Shown: piece by piece, positions 43,801 to 53,547 of the stretch
Numbering within the stretch: position 1 is the stretch's first letter
How the letters are laid out: each line of letters starts with the position of its first letter
From: Streptomyces sp. SLBN-31
GTDB taxonomy: Bacteria; Actinomycetota; Actinomycetes; Streptomycetales; Streptomycetaceae
Direction of reading: 5' to 3'
Length of the DNA: 64,000 nucleotides
NCBI RefSeq assembly: GCF_006715395.1
Contig: NZ_VFNC01000001.1
Coordinates: forward strand, 1,798,001 to 1,862,000
Program-made: the position numbers and the translations under genes
Notes under the pieces: generated by a model
Seen by the model: only the letters and a program-made list of their open reading frames with translations
Told to the model about the DNA's origin: nothing
Databases searched by the model: none

Positions 43801-45050
43801 GCACCGCCGTACGGGCCGTGCGCCGTCAGCGGCACGACGCGGCGGAGCGCCCGTTCATCGTCATCTGGGAGTCCACCCGGGCCTGCCCGCTGGCCTGCCT
43901 GCACTGCCGGGCCGAGGCCGTGCCGCGCCGTGACCCCCGCGAACTGGACACCGCCGAGGCCAAGGACCTGCTGCGTCAGGTAGCCGAGTTCGGGCAGCCC
44001 GCCCCGCTGTTCGTGATCACCGGCGGGGACCCGTTCCAGCGCCCCGACCTCACCGAACTCATCGCCCACGGCAGGCGGATCGGGGTCCGGGTCGCCGTCT
44101 CGCCTTCGGGCACCCCCACGCTCACCGAGGAACGGCTGCGTGCCGTGCACGCCGCGGGCGCCTCCGGGCTCTCGCTCAGTCTGGACGGTTCCACCGCCGA
44201 GGTGCACGACACCTTCCGCGGGGTGCCCGGCGTCTACCGCTGGACCCTGGACGCCTGGGACACCGCCCGCTCCCTCGGCATGAAGGTGCAGATCAACACC
44301 ACGGTCGCCCGGCACAACCTGCACGACCTCCCCGACATCGTCCGGCTGGTCGCCGAGCACGGGGCGATGCTGTGGAGCGCCTTCTTCCTGGTGCCCACCG
44401 GCCGCGGCCGCGACCTCGGCGCACTGACCCCGGCCGAGACCGAGGACGTGCTCAACTTCGTCCACGACGTGGGCCTGACCGTGCCCGCCAAGACCACCGA
44501 GGCCCACCACTTCCGCCGCGTCGCCCTGCAGCGCCGAATCCTCGCGGACCGCGGCGAGGACCATGTCGCGGTCCTCGGTCTCGGACCCCTGTACCGCGAA
44601 CTGCGCGACCGGGCCGCCGAGTTGGGCCTGAACGCCGAAGTGCGCCGGGTGCGGCGCCCGCCGCTGGACGTCAACGCCGGCCGCGGATTCGTCTTCGTCT
44701 CGCACACCGGCAGCGTCCACCCCAGCGGCTTCCTGCCGCTCAGCGCGGGAAACGTGCGCACGTCGCCGCTGACGTCCGTCTACCGCACCTCGCCGCTGTT
44801 CACCGGCCTGCGCACCCCCGACATGCTCCAAGGCCGTTGCGGGGCTTGCGAGTTCCGCGAGGTCTGCGGCGGCTCGCGGTCACGGGCGTACGGCGTCACC
44901 GGCGACCCCTTCGCCGAGGAGCCGTGGTGCGGCTACAGGCCCGGCTCCTTCCCCCACCAGCGGGAGCTGGCCGCGCTGCTGAACGGGGAGGCCGGCGAGG
45001 AACAGGCGGGAGGCGGCGGCCGCCCGCACCGCAGCAGCTGCAAGGAGTGA
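43797..45050 (+). CDS. radical SAM/SPASM-domain protein (TIGR04053-like)
   Basis: A 417-residue radical SAM enzyme. The SAM cluster is C-x3-C-x2-C at Cys30, Cys34, Cys37 (R-A-C-P-L-A-C-L-H-C) and the GGDP motif is G-G-D-P near residue 77. A SPASM-type C-terminal region contains C-G-A-C-E-F-R-E-V-C-G-G-S-R and a final W-C. It resembles the TIGR04053 family, related to heme-maturation enzymes (NirJ/AhbD). In a nitrate-respiration cluster a role in heme or peptide maturation is plausible. Six bases separate it from the nitroreductase. Confidence 0.87.
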   Translation: MSTAVRAVRRQRHDAAERPFIVIWESTRACPLACLHCRAEAVPRRDPRELDTAEAKDLLRQVAEFGQPAPLFVITGGDPFQRPDLTELIAHGRRIGVRVAVSPSGTPTLTEERLRAVHAAGASGLSLSLDGSTAEVHDTFRGVPGVYRWTLDAWDTARSLGMKVQINTTVARHNLHDLPDIVRLVAEHGAMLWSAFFLVPTGRGRDLGALTPAETEDVLNFVHDVGLTVPAKTTEAHHFRRVALQRRILADRGEDHVAVLGLGPLYRELRDRAAELGLNAEVRRVRRPPLDVNAGRGFVFVSHTGSVHPSGFLPLSAGNVRTSPLTSVYRTSPLFTGLRTPDMLQGRCGACEFREVCGGSRSRAYGVTGDPFAEEPWCGYRPGSFPHQRELAALLNGEAGEEQAGGGGRPHRSSCKE

Positions 45051-45056
45051 GGACCC

Positions 45057-46037
45057 GTGCTGTACGCCCCAAGCCCCGCCCTGGACTCGGCCACCGTGGA
45101 GTCGCTGCTCGCGGCGGCCGTGGCGGCCCCGTCGATCCACAACACCCAGCCGTGGCGCTTCCACGTGGACCCCCGCGACCGGCTGCTCGAGGTCCACGCG
45201 GTGCCGGAGCGGACGCTGCCGCTGACCGATCCCACCCACCGCGCCCAGCACCTGTCCGTGGGCGCCGCCGTCTTCAACCTCCGGCTCGCGGCCGTCCACC
45301 ACGGACTGCGGCCCGAGGTGGCGCTCCTGCCGGACCCGTGCGAACCGGGGCTGCTGGCCACCGTACGGCTGACGGCTCCGTCCGCCGGGGACGACCGGCT
45401 GCCGGACCACGGCCTGTACGCGGCCATCGCGCGCCGGCGCACCAGCCGGCTGCCGTTCACCGGGCGCCCGGTGCCCGACCCCGTCGTGGCGGAGATGGTG
45501 ACGGCCGCGCACGCCGCCGGAGCACGCCTGCACCTGCCGGACATCGCCGGGACGAGGCGGCTGCTGCGGCTGACCGCCGCGGGCGAGGCACGCAACCACG
45601 CCCACCCCGACCGCACCGCCGAAACCCGGACCTGGCTCAGGACGCCGGGGTCGGACATTCCCTACGGCATCCCCGTCACCGCCCTCGGCCCGCCCGACGC
45701 GGCCGCCCGGATACCGATGCGGGACTTCACCGGCCGGCTGCCCGGCCCCCGCCTGCCCGCCCTGGGATTCGAACGTCATGTCCAGACGGCCCTGTTGTGG
45801 ACGTCGCACGACCGCCGGGAGGACTGGCTGCGGGCGGGCCAGGCACTGCAGTACGTCCTGCTCACGGCGACCGCCCACGGCCTGCGCACCTCCCTGCTGC
45901 ACCAGGCCATGGAGTGGCCCGACCTGCGCAGGGCGGCGGCCCTGCCACGAGCCGGGCGGTGCCATCCGCACATCCTGATCAGGTTCGGCTACGGGCGGGA
46001 CGGCGCCCGCACCCCGCGCAGCGATCCGCGGGGCTGA
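45057..46037 (+). CDS. Acg-type nitroreductase-family protein
   Basis: A 326-residue protein of the Acg group within the nitroreductase superfamily: N-terminal A-A-P-S-I-H-N-T-Q-P-W-R-F near residue 23, R-R-R-T-S-R near residue 126 and a C-terminal block ending in L-I-R-F-G-Y-G. Acg proteins in mycobacteria belong to the DosR dormancy regulon and bind FMN without clear nitroreductase activity. GTG 45057 has AAGGAG 9 bases upstream, and the gene probably shares a transcript with the radical SAM gene. Confidence 0.88.
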   Translation: MLYAPSPALDSATVESLLAAAVAAPSIHNTQPWRFHVDPRDRLLEVHAVPERTLPLTDPTHRAQHLSVGAAVFNLRLAAVHHGLRPEVALLPDPCEPGLLATVRLTAPSAGDDRLPDHGLYAAIARRRTSRLPFTGRPVPDPVVAEMVTAAHAAGARLHLPDIAGTRRLLRLTAAGEARNHAHPDRTAETRTWLRTPGSDIPYGIPVTALGPPDAAARIPMRDFTGRLPGPRLPALGFERHVQTALLWTSHDRREDWLRAGQALQYVLLTATAHGLRTSLLHQAMEWPDLRRAAALPRAGRCHPHILIRFGYGRDGARTPRSDPRG

Positions 46038-46061
46038 CCCCCACCGGGGACGGCACGACGT

Positions 46062-46526
46062 TCAGGTACCGGTCCCCGCGGGGTGCGCGGCGCCGGCACC
46101 GTTCGGCGCCTCGTCGAGGGCTCCGTTGAGCTCGCGCCCGGTGACCATCTCTGCCTCGATCCGGACGAAGACGCCGTCCCGCGGGGGCATCCAGGAGATG
46201 GGCCCGGTCCGGGACAGCCGCTCGTGCTCGGCCGGGTCGGTCACCACGGCGGCCCGGCCGGTGACGATCACGCTCCAGCCGGAGCGGGTGACCGCGTCGA
46301 ACTCGTCCGCCTCGAAGGCGACCACGACGCCGTCGACGGCCCGTACCAGGTCCGAGGAGGGTGAGGTGTACATCAGGACGGCGGAGTCCGCGTCGAGGGA
46401 GAAGTTGATGGGCGTGACCGCGGGCAGCGCCTGACGGGTGTACACGACGCGGCCGACCGGCACCTTGGCCAGCAGGCGCAGACTCTCCTGTCGGTCGAGT
46501 GCGCGGAAGCTGTCTGACTGGAACAT
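46062..46526 (-). CDS. pyridoxamine 5'-phosphate oxidase-family flavoprotein
   Basis: A 154-residue split-barrel protein of the PPOX/F420-flavin family. The N-terminal pattern E-S-L-R-L-L-A-K-V-P-V-G-R-V-V-Y and the central F-E-A-D-E-F-D-A-x-T-R-S-G-W-S-V-x-V-T-G-R-A are characteristic. Close relatives are DosR-regulon members in actinobacteria. It is convergent with the nitroreductase. Its upstream region carries a GGGCC-GACC-GGCCC dyad about 36-49 bases before the start. Confidence 0.87.
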   Translation of the reverse strand: MFQSDSFRALDRQESLRLLAKVPVGRVVYTRQALPAVTPINFSLDADSAVLMYTSPSSDLVRAVDGVVVAFEADEFDAVTRSGWSVIVTGRAAVVTDPAEHERLSRTGPISWMPPRDGVFVRIEAEMVTGRELNGALDEAPNGAGAAHPAGTGT

Positions 46527-46561
46527 CCGTCCATCGTCGGCTGGCGTGTACGAAGCGGGTA

Positions 46562-46799
46562 GGGCCGACCGGCCCTTGGCGCGTGTGTCGAAAGTCCCGC
46601 CCGCCCGACGGCGTCCGGCACGCACGCTCGCGGCGGTGCTGAAACGCGCGAACAGCTCCGCTGTCAGGGCGCTCCGGCGCCTTGCGATCGCACGCGCCAG
46701 ACGCCGCGGGGCCCGCCCTTCGGGCGGACGACGGGACTTTCGACACACGCCCCAGTGCGGCAGGCGGGACGTCCGTCCTCCGTGGGGGACCGTCGGCCC
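46562..46799. promoter_or_regulatory. cluster of DosR/DevR-type boxes between divergent genes
   Basis: The 409-base gap between the PPOX gene and the hemerythrin has five 14-base dyads of the form GGGnC-N4-GnCCC: GGGCCGACCGGCCC (46562-46575), GTGTCGAAAGTCCC (46585-46598), GGGACTTTCGACAC (46733-46746), GGGACGTCCGTCCT (46766-46779) and GGGACCGTCGGCCC (46786-46799). The second and third are the core of a perfect 19-base inverted repeat (46581-46599 with 46732-46750). This density suggests a hypoxia-type regulator acting in both directions. Confidence 0.6.
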
Positions 46800-46935
46800 C
46801 TGCCGCCGGCGGATCCGGGGGCGCACTGTGGTGGACGGAGCGCCGTTTCGGCGTGGGCGTCCCGGCACAGGGGAGCCGTGGGCGTCCCGGCACAGGAGCC
46901 GTCTGCGTCCGGCACAGGAGTGAGGAGAGACACCG

Positions 46936-47417
46936 GTGTGCGAGTACTGCGGCTGCCAGTCCCTGGCGTCCATCGACGAGCTGACCCGTGAGCACGACGA
47001 GGTCGTCCGTCTGATCAGCCACCTCCGCAGCGCCCACCAGGACGCCGACGTGGCGCGGATGGCCCGGGTCGCCCGCGAGATCACCGCCGTGCTCGGCCCC
47101 CACACGCGGGTCGAGGAGCACGGACTGTTCCCCGCGATGGCCCTCGACTTCCCGGAGCAGATCGCCGCCCTGGAGGCCGAGCACCGCCACATCGAGTCGG
47201 TGCTCGCCGAACCGAGGCCGCCGACGGCGCCGCACCGTCCGATCCGTCCTGGCCCGAGCGGCTGATGGCGGCGATGGCCGTGCTGCGCGACCACATCCTG
47301 AAGGAACAGGACGGGGTCTTCCCGGCCGCGCTCGCCACCCTGGGCACCGAGGAGTGGGAAGCGGTCGAGAAGGTACGCGCGCAGGCGGGCGGCGCCCTGT
47401 CCGGGCCAGCCGTTTGA
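46936..47417 (+). pseudogene. hemerythrin-domain protein, frameshifted
   Basis: The frame from GTG 46936 (GAGGAGAG upstream) begins M-C-E-Y-C-G-C-Q and encodes a hemerythrin bundle with H-D-E-V-V, L-G-P-H-T-R-V-E-E-H-G-L-F-P and E-H-R-H-I-E. It stops at 47265 after an unrelated basic tail. The next frame, in phase from about 47217 to TGA 47417, continues the expected C-terminus (D-P-S-W-P-E-R-L, then L-R-D-H-I-L-K-E-Q-D-G-V-F-P-A-A-L). One base is therefore missing near 47213-47218. This could be a real inactivating change or a sequencing error. It lies between DosR-type boxes and narG copy 2. Confidence 0.8.
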
Positions 47418-47427
47418 CCCACTGCTG

Positions 47428-47458
47428 TTGACCTTCCCGGGGGCGTCGGTCGTAGAGT
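47428..47458 (+). promoter_or_regulatory. probable promoter of the second nar operon
   Basis: TTGACC (47428-47433), 19 bases, then TAGAGT (47453-47458), a housekeeping-type pattern 63 bases before the GTG of narG copy 2. A GGGCC-TGCA-CGCCC near-dyad follows at 47491-47504. Confidence 0.6.
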
Positions 47459-47520
47459 CGTGAACGGCCGGACTCGATCACGACTCGAACGGGCCTGCAC
47501 GCCCGGGGCGGAGTGGCACG

Positions 47521-50500
47521 GTGGGCACGGAAACCAGCCGGACACGCGCGGGCCTCGACGGCGAACTGACGGACGCCCTGGTGCGCTCACGCCGGTTCTT
47601 CACCCGGGCGGAGGTCTCCGAGGACCTGCGCACCCTGCACCGCAGCGGCGGGCGCCAGGCGGACGAGTTCTACCGGGACCGCTGGTCGCACGACAAGGTG
47701 GTGCGCTCCACGCACGGCGTGAACTGCACCGGCTCCTGCTCGTGGAAGGTGTACGTCAAGGACGGCATCATCACCTGGGAGGCGCAGCAGACCGATTACC
47801 CCTCGGTCGGCCCGGACCGCCCCGAGTACGAGCCGCGCGGCTGCCCGCGCGGAGCGGCGTTCTCCTGGTACACCTACTCGCCCACCCGGGTGCGCTACCC
47901 GTATGTACGCGGCGTGCTGCTGCGGATGTACCGCGAGGCCAAGGCCCGCCTGGGCGACCCGGTGGCGGCCTGGGCGGACGTCGTCTCCGACCCCGAACGC
48001 GCCCGCCGCTACAAGCAGGCGCGCGGCAAGGGCGGCCTGGTCCGGGCGAGCTGGGACGAGGCGGTGGAGATGGTGGCCGCCGCACACGTGCACACGATCA
48101 AGGAGTACGGCCCCGACCGGCTGGCCGGCTTCTCACCGATCCCGGCGATGTCGATGGTCTCCCACGCGGCCGGAGCGCGCTTCTACTCACTGCTGGGCGG
48201 GGTGATGCTGTCGTTCTACGACTGGTACGCCGACCTTCCGGTGGCCTCGCCGCAGGTCTTCGGCGACCAGACGGACGTACCGGAGTCGGGGGACTGGTGG
48301 GACGCCGGTTACCTGATCATGTGGGGCTCCAACCTGCCCGTCACCCGAACCCCGGACGCGCACTGGATGGCCGAGGCCCGTTACCGCGGCCAGAAGGTGG
48401 TGGCGGTCTCCCCGGACTACGCCGACAACGTCAAGTTCGCCGACGAGTGGCTCGCGGCCCGGCCCGGCACCGACGGGGCGCTGGCGATGGCGATGGGCCA
48501 CGTCGTCCTCAAGGAGTTCTTCGTCGACCGGCCCACGCCGTACTTCACCGACTACGTCAAGCGGTACACGGACCTGCCCTTCCTGGTCACCGTCGAGGAA
48601 GGCGAGGACGGCACGTACACGCCGGGCAAGTTCCTGACCGTGGCCGACCTGGGCGGTGAGCACGCCGCGACGGAACACGCCGAGTTCCGCACCGTGCTGC
48701 TGGACGGCGCCACCGGGCGGCCCGTCGTGCCGAACGGCACCCTCGGTGACCGCTACGGCGAGACGGGCGCCGGCAAGTGGAACCTGGACCTCGCCGGCGT
48801 CGACCCGCTGCTGTCCGCCGAGGGCGCCGGCGAGGAACCCGTGCCGCTGGAGCTGCCCCGCTTCGACACCGAAGGCGGCACGGACCGGCTGCGCCGCGGG
48901 GTGCCGGTGCGACGGGTGGCCGGCCGCCTGGTGACCACCGTCTACGACCTCCTGCTCGCCCAGTACGGCGTGGCCCGCGCCGGACTGCCCGGCCGCTGGC
49001 CCACCGGTTACGACGACGCGAGCGAGCCGTACACCCCCGCCTGGCAGGCCGCCGTCACCGGCGTGGACGCGGGCAAGGCGGCCCGGATCGCCCGGGAGTT
49101 CGCGGCCAACGCCGAGGAGTCCGGCGGCCGGTCCATGATCATCATGGGGGCGGGGACGAACCACTGGTTCCACTCCGACACCATCTACCGCGCCTTCTTG
49201 ACGCTGACCACGCTGACCGGCTGCCAGGGCGTCAACGGCGGCGGCTGGGCCCACTACGTCGGCCAGGAGAAGGTCCGCCCGCTCACCGGCTACTCGGCGA
49301 TCGCGACCGCGGCCGACTGGAACCGGCCGGCCCGGCAGATGATCCAGACCGCCTACTGGTACCTGCACGCCGACCAGTTCCGTTACGACCCGTTCTCCGC
49401 CGACACCCTCGCGGCGCCCGGCGCCGGCGGCCCGTTCGCCGGGAGGACCACCGCCGATGTCATCGCCGCCTCGGCGCGCATGGGCTGGATGCCGTCGTAC
49501 CCGACCTTCGACCGCAACCCCCTCGACCTGGCCGACGAGGCCGAGGCGGCGGGCCGTCCGGTCGCCGAGCATGTGGTGGACGAGCTGACAGCCGGCCGGC
49601 TGGGGTTCGCGGGCGAGGACCCGGACGCGCCCGAGAACTTCCCGCGGGTGCTCACCGTGTGGCGGGCCAACCTGCTCGGCTCCTCGGCGAAGGGCAACGA
49701 GTACTTCCTCAAGCACCTCCTGGGCACGGAGTCCTCGGTGCGCGCCGCCGAGGCCCCACCCGAGGCCCGCCCGAGGGACGTGGTGTGGCGCGAGGAGGCC
49801 CCGGCCGGAAAACTCGACCTGCTGCTGACCCTGGACTTCCGCATGACCAGCACGACCGTCTTCTCCGACGTCGTGCTGCCGGCCGCCACCTGGTACGAGA
49901 AGCACGACCTGTCCAGCACGGACATGCACCCCTTCGTGCACGCTTTCAACCCGGCCATCGCCCCGCCCTGGCAGACCCGCACCGACTGGGACGCCTTCCA
50001 CACCCTCGCCCGCGAGTTCAGCCGCCAGGCCGCCGGACACCTCGGCACCCGCAAGGACGTGGTGGCCGCGCCGCTGCTGCACGACACTCCCGACGAACTG
50101 GCCAACCCGCACGGCCGGGTCCGCGACTGGAAGGCCGGTGAGTGCGAGCCCGTGCCGGGCCGCACCATGCCCAGGCTCGTGACCGTCGAGCGGGACTACG
50201 GCGCGATCGCCGACAAAATGGGCGCCCTCGGCCCCCTGCTGGACTCCCTCGGCGCCACCACCAAGGGCGTCACCTTCCACGTGGACAAGGAGCTGCAGTA
50301 CCTGCGGCACAAGAACGGTGTCGTACGCGGCTCGGCGGCCGACGGCCGGCCCTCGCTCACCCGGGACGTGGACGCCTGCGAGGCGATCCTCGCCCTGTCC
50401 GGCACCACCAACGGCCACCTGGCGACCCAGGGCTTCCACACCCTGGAGGCCCGCACCGGACGGCAATTGGCCGACCTGGCCGCCGAGCACGAGGGCAAGC

Positions 50501-51228
50501 AGATCACCTTCGCGGACACCCAGGCGGCCCCCGTCCCGGTCATCACCAGTCCCGAGTGGTCCGGCTCGGAGACCGGCGGCCGCCGCTACTCCCCGTTCAC
50601 CGTCAACGTCGAACGCCTCAAGCCCTGGCACACCCTCACCGGCCGCCAGCACTTCTACCTCGACCACGACTGGATCGCCGCCCTGGGCGAACAACTTCCC
50701 GTCTACCGGCCGCCGTTGGACATGCACGCCCTGTTCGGCGAACCACAGGTGGGGGAGAACGGCCGACTCGGCCTGACCGTGCGCTACCTGACCCCGCACA
50801 ACAAGTGGTCCATCCACTCCGAGTACCAGGACAACCTGTTCATGTTGTCCCTCTCCCGCGGCGGCCCGACGATCTGGATGAGCACCCAGGACGCGGCCAA
50901 AGTGGGCGTGCGGGACAACGACTGGGTCGAGGCGGTCAACCGCAACGGCGTCGTCGCCGCCCGCGCGATCGTCTCGCACCGCATGCCCGAGGGCACTGTC
51001 TACATGCACCACGCCCAGGACCGGCTCATCGACGTGCCCCGTACCGAGACCACCGGCCGGCGCGGCGGCATCCACAACTCCCTGACCCGGCTGCTGATCA
51101 AACCCACCCATCTCATCGGCGGCTACGCCCAGTTGTCGTACGCCTTCAACTACCTCGGCCCCACCGGCAACCAGCGGGACGAGATCACCGTCATCCGCCG
51201 CCGCGCCGACCAGGAGGTGGAGTACTGA
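47521..51228 (+). CDS. narG: respiratory nitrate reductase alpha subunit (Mo-bisMGD), copy 2
   Basis: A 1235-residue paralogue of the copy on the other strand. FS0 ligands His65, Cys69, Cys73 and Cys108 and the Mo-ligand Asp (S-F-Y-D-W-Y, near residue 234) are intact. The two proteins match closely in the catalytic core but differ in the segment around residues 350-460 and at the N-terminus, so they are diverged paralogues rather than a recent duplication. GTG start with a G-rich stretch upstream. narH follows after one base. Confidence 0.95.
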   Translation: MGTETSRTRAGLDGELTDALVRSRRFFTRAEVSEDLRTLHRSGGRQADEFYRDRWSHDKVVRSTHGVNCTGSCSWKVYVKDGIITWEAQQTDYPSVGPDRPEYEPRGCPRGAAFSWYTYSPTRVRYPYVRGVLLRMYREAKARLGDPVAAWADVVSDPERARRYKQARGKGGLVRASWDEAVEMVAAAHVHTIKEYGPDRLAGFSPIPAMSMVSHAAGARFYSLLGGVMLSFYDWYADLPVASPQVFGDQTDVPESGDWWDAGYLIMWGSNLPVTRTPDAHWMAEARYRGQKVVAVSPDYADNVKFADEWLAARPGTDGALAMAMGHVVLKEFFVDRPTPYFTDYVKRYTDLPFLVTVEEGEDGTYTPGKFLTVADLGGEHAATEHAEFRTVLLDGATGRPVVPNGTLGDRYGETGAGKWNLDLAGVDPLLSAEGAGEEPVPLELPRFDTEGGTDRLRRGVPVRRVAGRLVTTVYDLLLAQYGVARAGLPGRWPTGYDDASEPYTPAWQAAVTGVDAGKAARIAREFAANAEESGGRSMIIMGAGTNHWFHSDTIYRAFLTLTTLTGCQGVNGGGWAHYVGQEKVRPLTGYSAIATAADWNRPARQMIQTAYWYLHADQFRYDPFSADTLAAPGAGGPFAGRTTADVIAASARMGWMPSYPTFDRNPLDLADEAEAAGRPVAEHVVDELTAGRLGFAGEDPDAPENFPRVLTVWRANLLGSSAKGNEYFLKHLLGTESSVRAAEAPPEARPRDVVWREEAPAGKLDLLLTLDFRMTSTTVFSDVVLPAATWYEKHDLSSTDMHPFVHAFNPAIAPPWQTRTDWDAFHTLAREFSRQAAGHLGTRKDVVAAPLLHDTPDELANPHGRVRDWKAGECEPVPGRTMPRLVTVERDYGAIADKMGALGPLLDSLGATTKGVTFHVDKELQYLRHKNGVVRGSAADGRPSLTRDVDACEAILALSGTTNGHLATQGFHTLEARTGRQLADLAAEHEGKQITFADTQAAPVPVITSPEWSGSETGGRRYSPFTVNVERLKPWHTLTGRQHFYLDHDWIAALGEQLPVYRPPLDMHALFGEPQVGENGRLGLTVRYLTPHNKWSIHSEYQDNLFMLSLSRGGPTIWMSTQDAAKVGVRDNDWVEAVNRNGVVAARAIVSHRMPEGTVYMHHAQDRLIDVPRTETTGRRGGIHNSLTRLLIKPTHLIGGYAQLSYAFNYLGPTGNQRDEITVIRRRADQEVEY

Positions 51229-51229
51229 C

Positions 51230-52903
51230 ATGCGTGTCATGGCCCAGATGGCGATGGTGATGAACCTCGACAAGTGCATCGGCTGCCACACCTGTTCCGT
51301 CACCTGCAAACAGGCGTGGACCAACCGCACCGGCGTCGAGTACGTGTGGTTCAACAACGTCGAGACCCGCCCCGGACAGGGCTACCCCCGCCGCTACGAG
51401 GACCAGGACACCTGGAAGGGCGGCTGGGAACTCAACAAGAAGGGACGGCTCGCGCTGAAGGCGGGCGGCCGGTTCAGGAAACTGATCCAGATCTTCTCCA
51501 ACCCCGTACTGCCCACCCTCGACGACTACTACGAGCCGTGGACGTACGACTACGAGACCCTGACCAACGCCCCGCTGCAGGAGCACACCCCGGTCGCCCG
51601 CCCCAAGTCCCTGATCTCCGGCAAGGACATGAAGATCGCCTGGTCGGCGAACTGGGACGACGACCTCGGCGGCTCCGCGGCGACGGGCGAGAAGGACGTG
51701 CTGCTGCGGGAGATCTCCACGAAGATCAAGCTGGAGTTCGAGCAGAGCTTCATGTTCTACCTGCCGCGCATCTGCGAGCACTGCCTCAACCCCTCGTGCG
51801 CCGCATCCTGCCCCTCCGGTGCCATCTACAAGCGCACCGAGGACGGCATCGTCCTCGTCGACCAGGACCGCTGCCGGGGCTGGCGGATGTGCGTGACGGG
51901 ATGCCCGTACAAGAAGGTGTACTTCAACCACCGCACCGGCAAGGCCGAGAAGTGCACCTTCTGCTTCCCGCGCGTCGAGGTCGGCCTGCCCACCGTCTGC
52001 TCCGAGACGTGCGTCGGCCGGCTGCGCTACATCGGCCTCGTCCTCTACGACGCCGACCGGGTGCTCCAGGCCGCCTCCACGCCCGACGAGAAGGACCTCT
52101 ACGAGGCCCAGCGCGACGTGCTCCTCGACCCCGCCGACCCGGAGGTCGTCCGTGAGGCGGAGCGGGCGGGCATCCCCCGCGACTGGATCGAGGCCGCCCG
52201 GCGCTCCCCGGTCCACGCCCTGATCAACACCTACAAGGTCGCCCTGCCACTGCACCCGGAGTACCGCACCCTGCCGATGGTCTGGTACATCCCGCCGCTG
52301 TCGCCGGTCGTCGACGCCGTCCGGGACACCGGCCACGACGCCGAGGACCACACGAACCTCTTCGCCGCCGTCGACGCCCTGCGCATCCCGGTGGACTACC
52401 TCGCCCAACTCTTCACCGCCGGCGACCCCGGCCCGGTGGACGCGGTGCTGCGCCGCCTGGCCGCCATGCGCTCCTACATGCGCGACATCAACCTCGGCCG
52501 CGAACCGGACGCGTCCATCCCCGAGGCGGTCGGCATGGGCGAGGAACAGATGTACGACATGTACCGGCTGCTGGCCCTCGCCAAGTACGACGAGCGCTAC
52601 GTCATCCCGCCCGCCCACGCCGAACAGGCCCACCAGCTCGAGGAACTGGCCACCGAGTGCAGCCTCGACTACGAGGGCGGCCCGGGCATGGGCGGCTCCG
52701 GCCCCTTCGGCGAGACCTCCGGCGGCGCCGCGCCGATCGCGGTGGAGAACTACCGGGCCCTGCGCGACCGGCAGACTGCGGAGACCCCCGCGGCCCCCGT
52801 GGACAAGGCCACCCGGGTCAACCTCCTCAACTGGGACGGCAAGGGCTCCCCGCCCGGCCTGTTCCCGCCCACGGAGGACGACGGGAACGGCTCCGCGTCA
52901 TGA
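51230..52903 (+). CDS. narH: respiratory nitrate reductase beta subunit (Fe-S), copy 2
   Basis: A 557-residue subunit with the same four cysteine clusters as copy 1 (C-I-G-C-H-T-C-S-V-T-C; C-E-H-C-L-N-P-S-C; C-R-G-W-R-M-C-V-T-G-C-P; C-T-F-C-F-P). It is 50 residues longer, mostly in a Gly/Pro-rich C-terminal tail (G-G-P-G-M-G-G-S-G-P-F-G) absent from copy 1. Its stop overlaps narJ. Confidence 0.95.
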   Translation: MRVMAQMAMVMNLDKCIGCHTCSVTCKQAWTNRTGVEYVWFNNVETRPGQGYPRRYEDQDTWKGGWELNKKGRLALKAGGRFRKLIQIFSNPVLPTLDDYYEPWTYDYETLTNAPLQEHTPVARPKSLISGKDMKIAWSANWDDDLGGSAATGEKDVLLREISTKIKLEFEQSFMFYLPRICEHCLNPSCAASCPSGAIYKRTEDGIVLVDQDRCRGWRMCVTGCPYKKVYFNHRTGKAEKCTFCFPRVEVGLPTVCSETCVGRLRYIGLVLYDADRVLQAASTPDEKDLYEAQRDVLLDPADPEVVREAERAGIPRDWIEAARRSPVHALINTYKVALPLHPEYRTLPMVWYIPPLSPVVDAVRDTGHDAEDHTNLFAAVDALRIPVDYLAQLFTAGDPGPVDAVLRRLAAMRSYMRDINLGREPDASIPEAVGMGEEQMYDMYRLLALAKYDERYVIPPAHAEQAHQLEELATECSLDYEGGPGMGGSGPFGETSGGAAPIAVENYRALRDRQTAETPAAPVDKATRVNLLNWDGKGSPPGLFPPTEDDGNGSAS

Positions 52904-53547
52904 GGCCGACCGCCGCCGACCTCCGTGCCGCCCTGGTCTGGCAGGCGCAGTCGCTGCTCCTGGCCTACCCCGACGAACAGCTCCCCGACCGCCTCACCCT
53001 GGCCCTCAGGGTCGCCGCCGCCCAGCCCGGACCGGTCGCACGCCCGCTCAGGCGCTTCGCCGAGCACGCCGCCCGTACCCCGCTGCCGGAGCTGGCCGCC
53101 GACTACGTCGCCACCTTCGACCACCGCAAACGCTGCTGCCTCTTCCTGACGTACTACGCACACGGTGACACCAGGAAACGCGGCCTCGCCCTGCTGCGTC
53201 TGAAGCAGACCTACGCACGGGCCGGGTGGCGGCTGACCGAGGAGGAACTGCCCGACCACCTCGCCGTCGTCCTGGAGTTCGCCGCCGCCGAGCCCGCCCT
53301 CGGAGACCGGCTGCTCGACGAACACCGCGCCGGACTGGAACTGCTGCGGCTCGCCCTGCGCGACGCCGCCTCCCCCTGGGCGGACGTCCTGGAGTCCGTG
53401 TCCGCCACCCTGCCGGCACTGCGCGGCGACGAACGCGAGGCCGTCATGCGCCTCGCCGCCCAGGGGCCGCCCGAGGAACAGGTCGGCCTCGACCCGTACG
53501 CACCCCCGCAGTTCCTGCCCGACCCCACCATGAGGGGCTCCCGATGA
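52900..53547 (+). CDS. narJ: nitrate reductase assembly chaperone, copy 2
   Basis: A 215-residue NarJ chaperone, typical length. Pattern L-L-L-A-Y-P-D-E, Y-V-A-T-F-D-H-R-K-R-C-C-L-F-L-T-Y and H-G-D-T-R-K-R-G. Starts inside the narH stop and overlaps narI, so narGHJI copy 2 is one tightly coupled operon. Confidence 0.93.
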   Translation: MRPTAADLRAALVWQAQSLLLAYPDEQLPDRLTLALRVAAAQPGPVARPLRRFAEHAARTPLPELAADYVATFDHRKRCCLFLTYYAHGDTRKRGLALLRLKQTYARAGWRLTEEELPDHLAVVLEFAAAEPALGDRLLDEHRAGLELLRLALRDAASPWADVLESVSATLPALRGDEREAVMRLAAQGPPEEQVGLDPYAPPQFLPDPTMRGSR

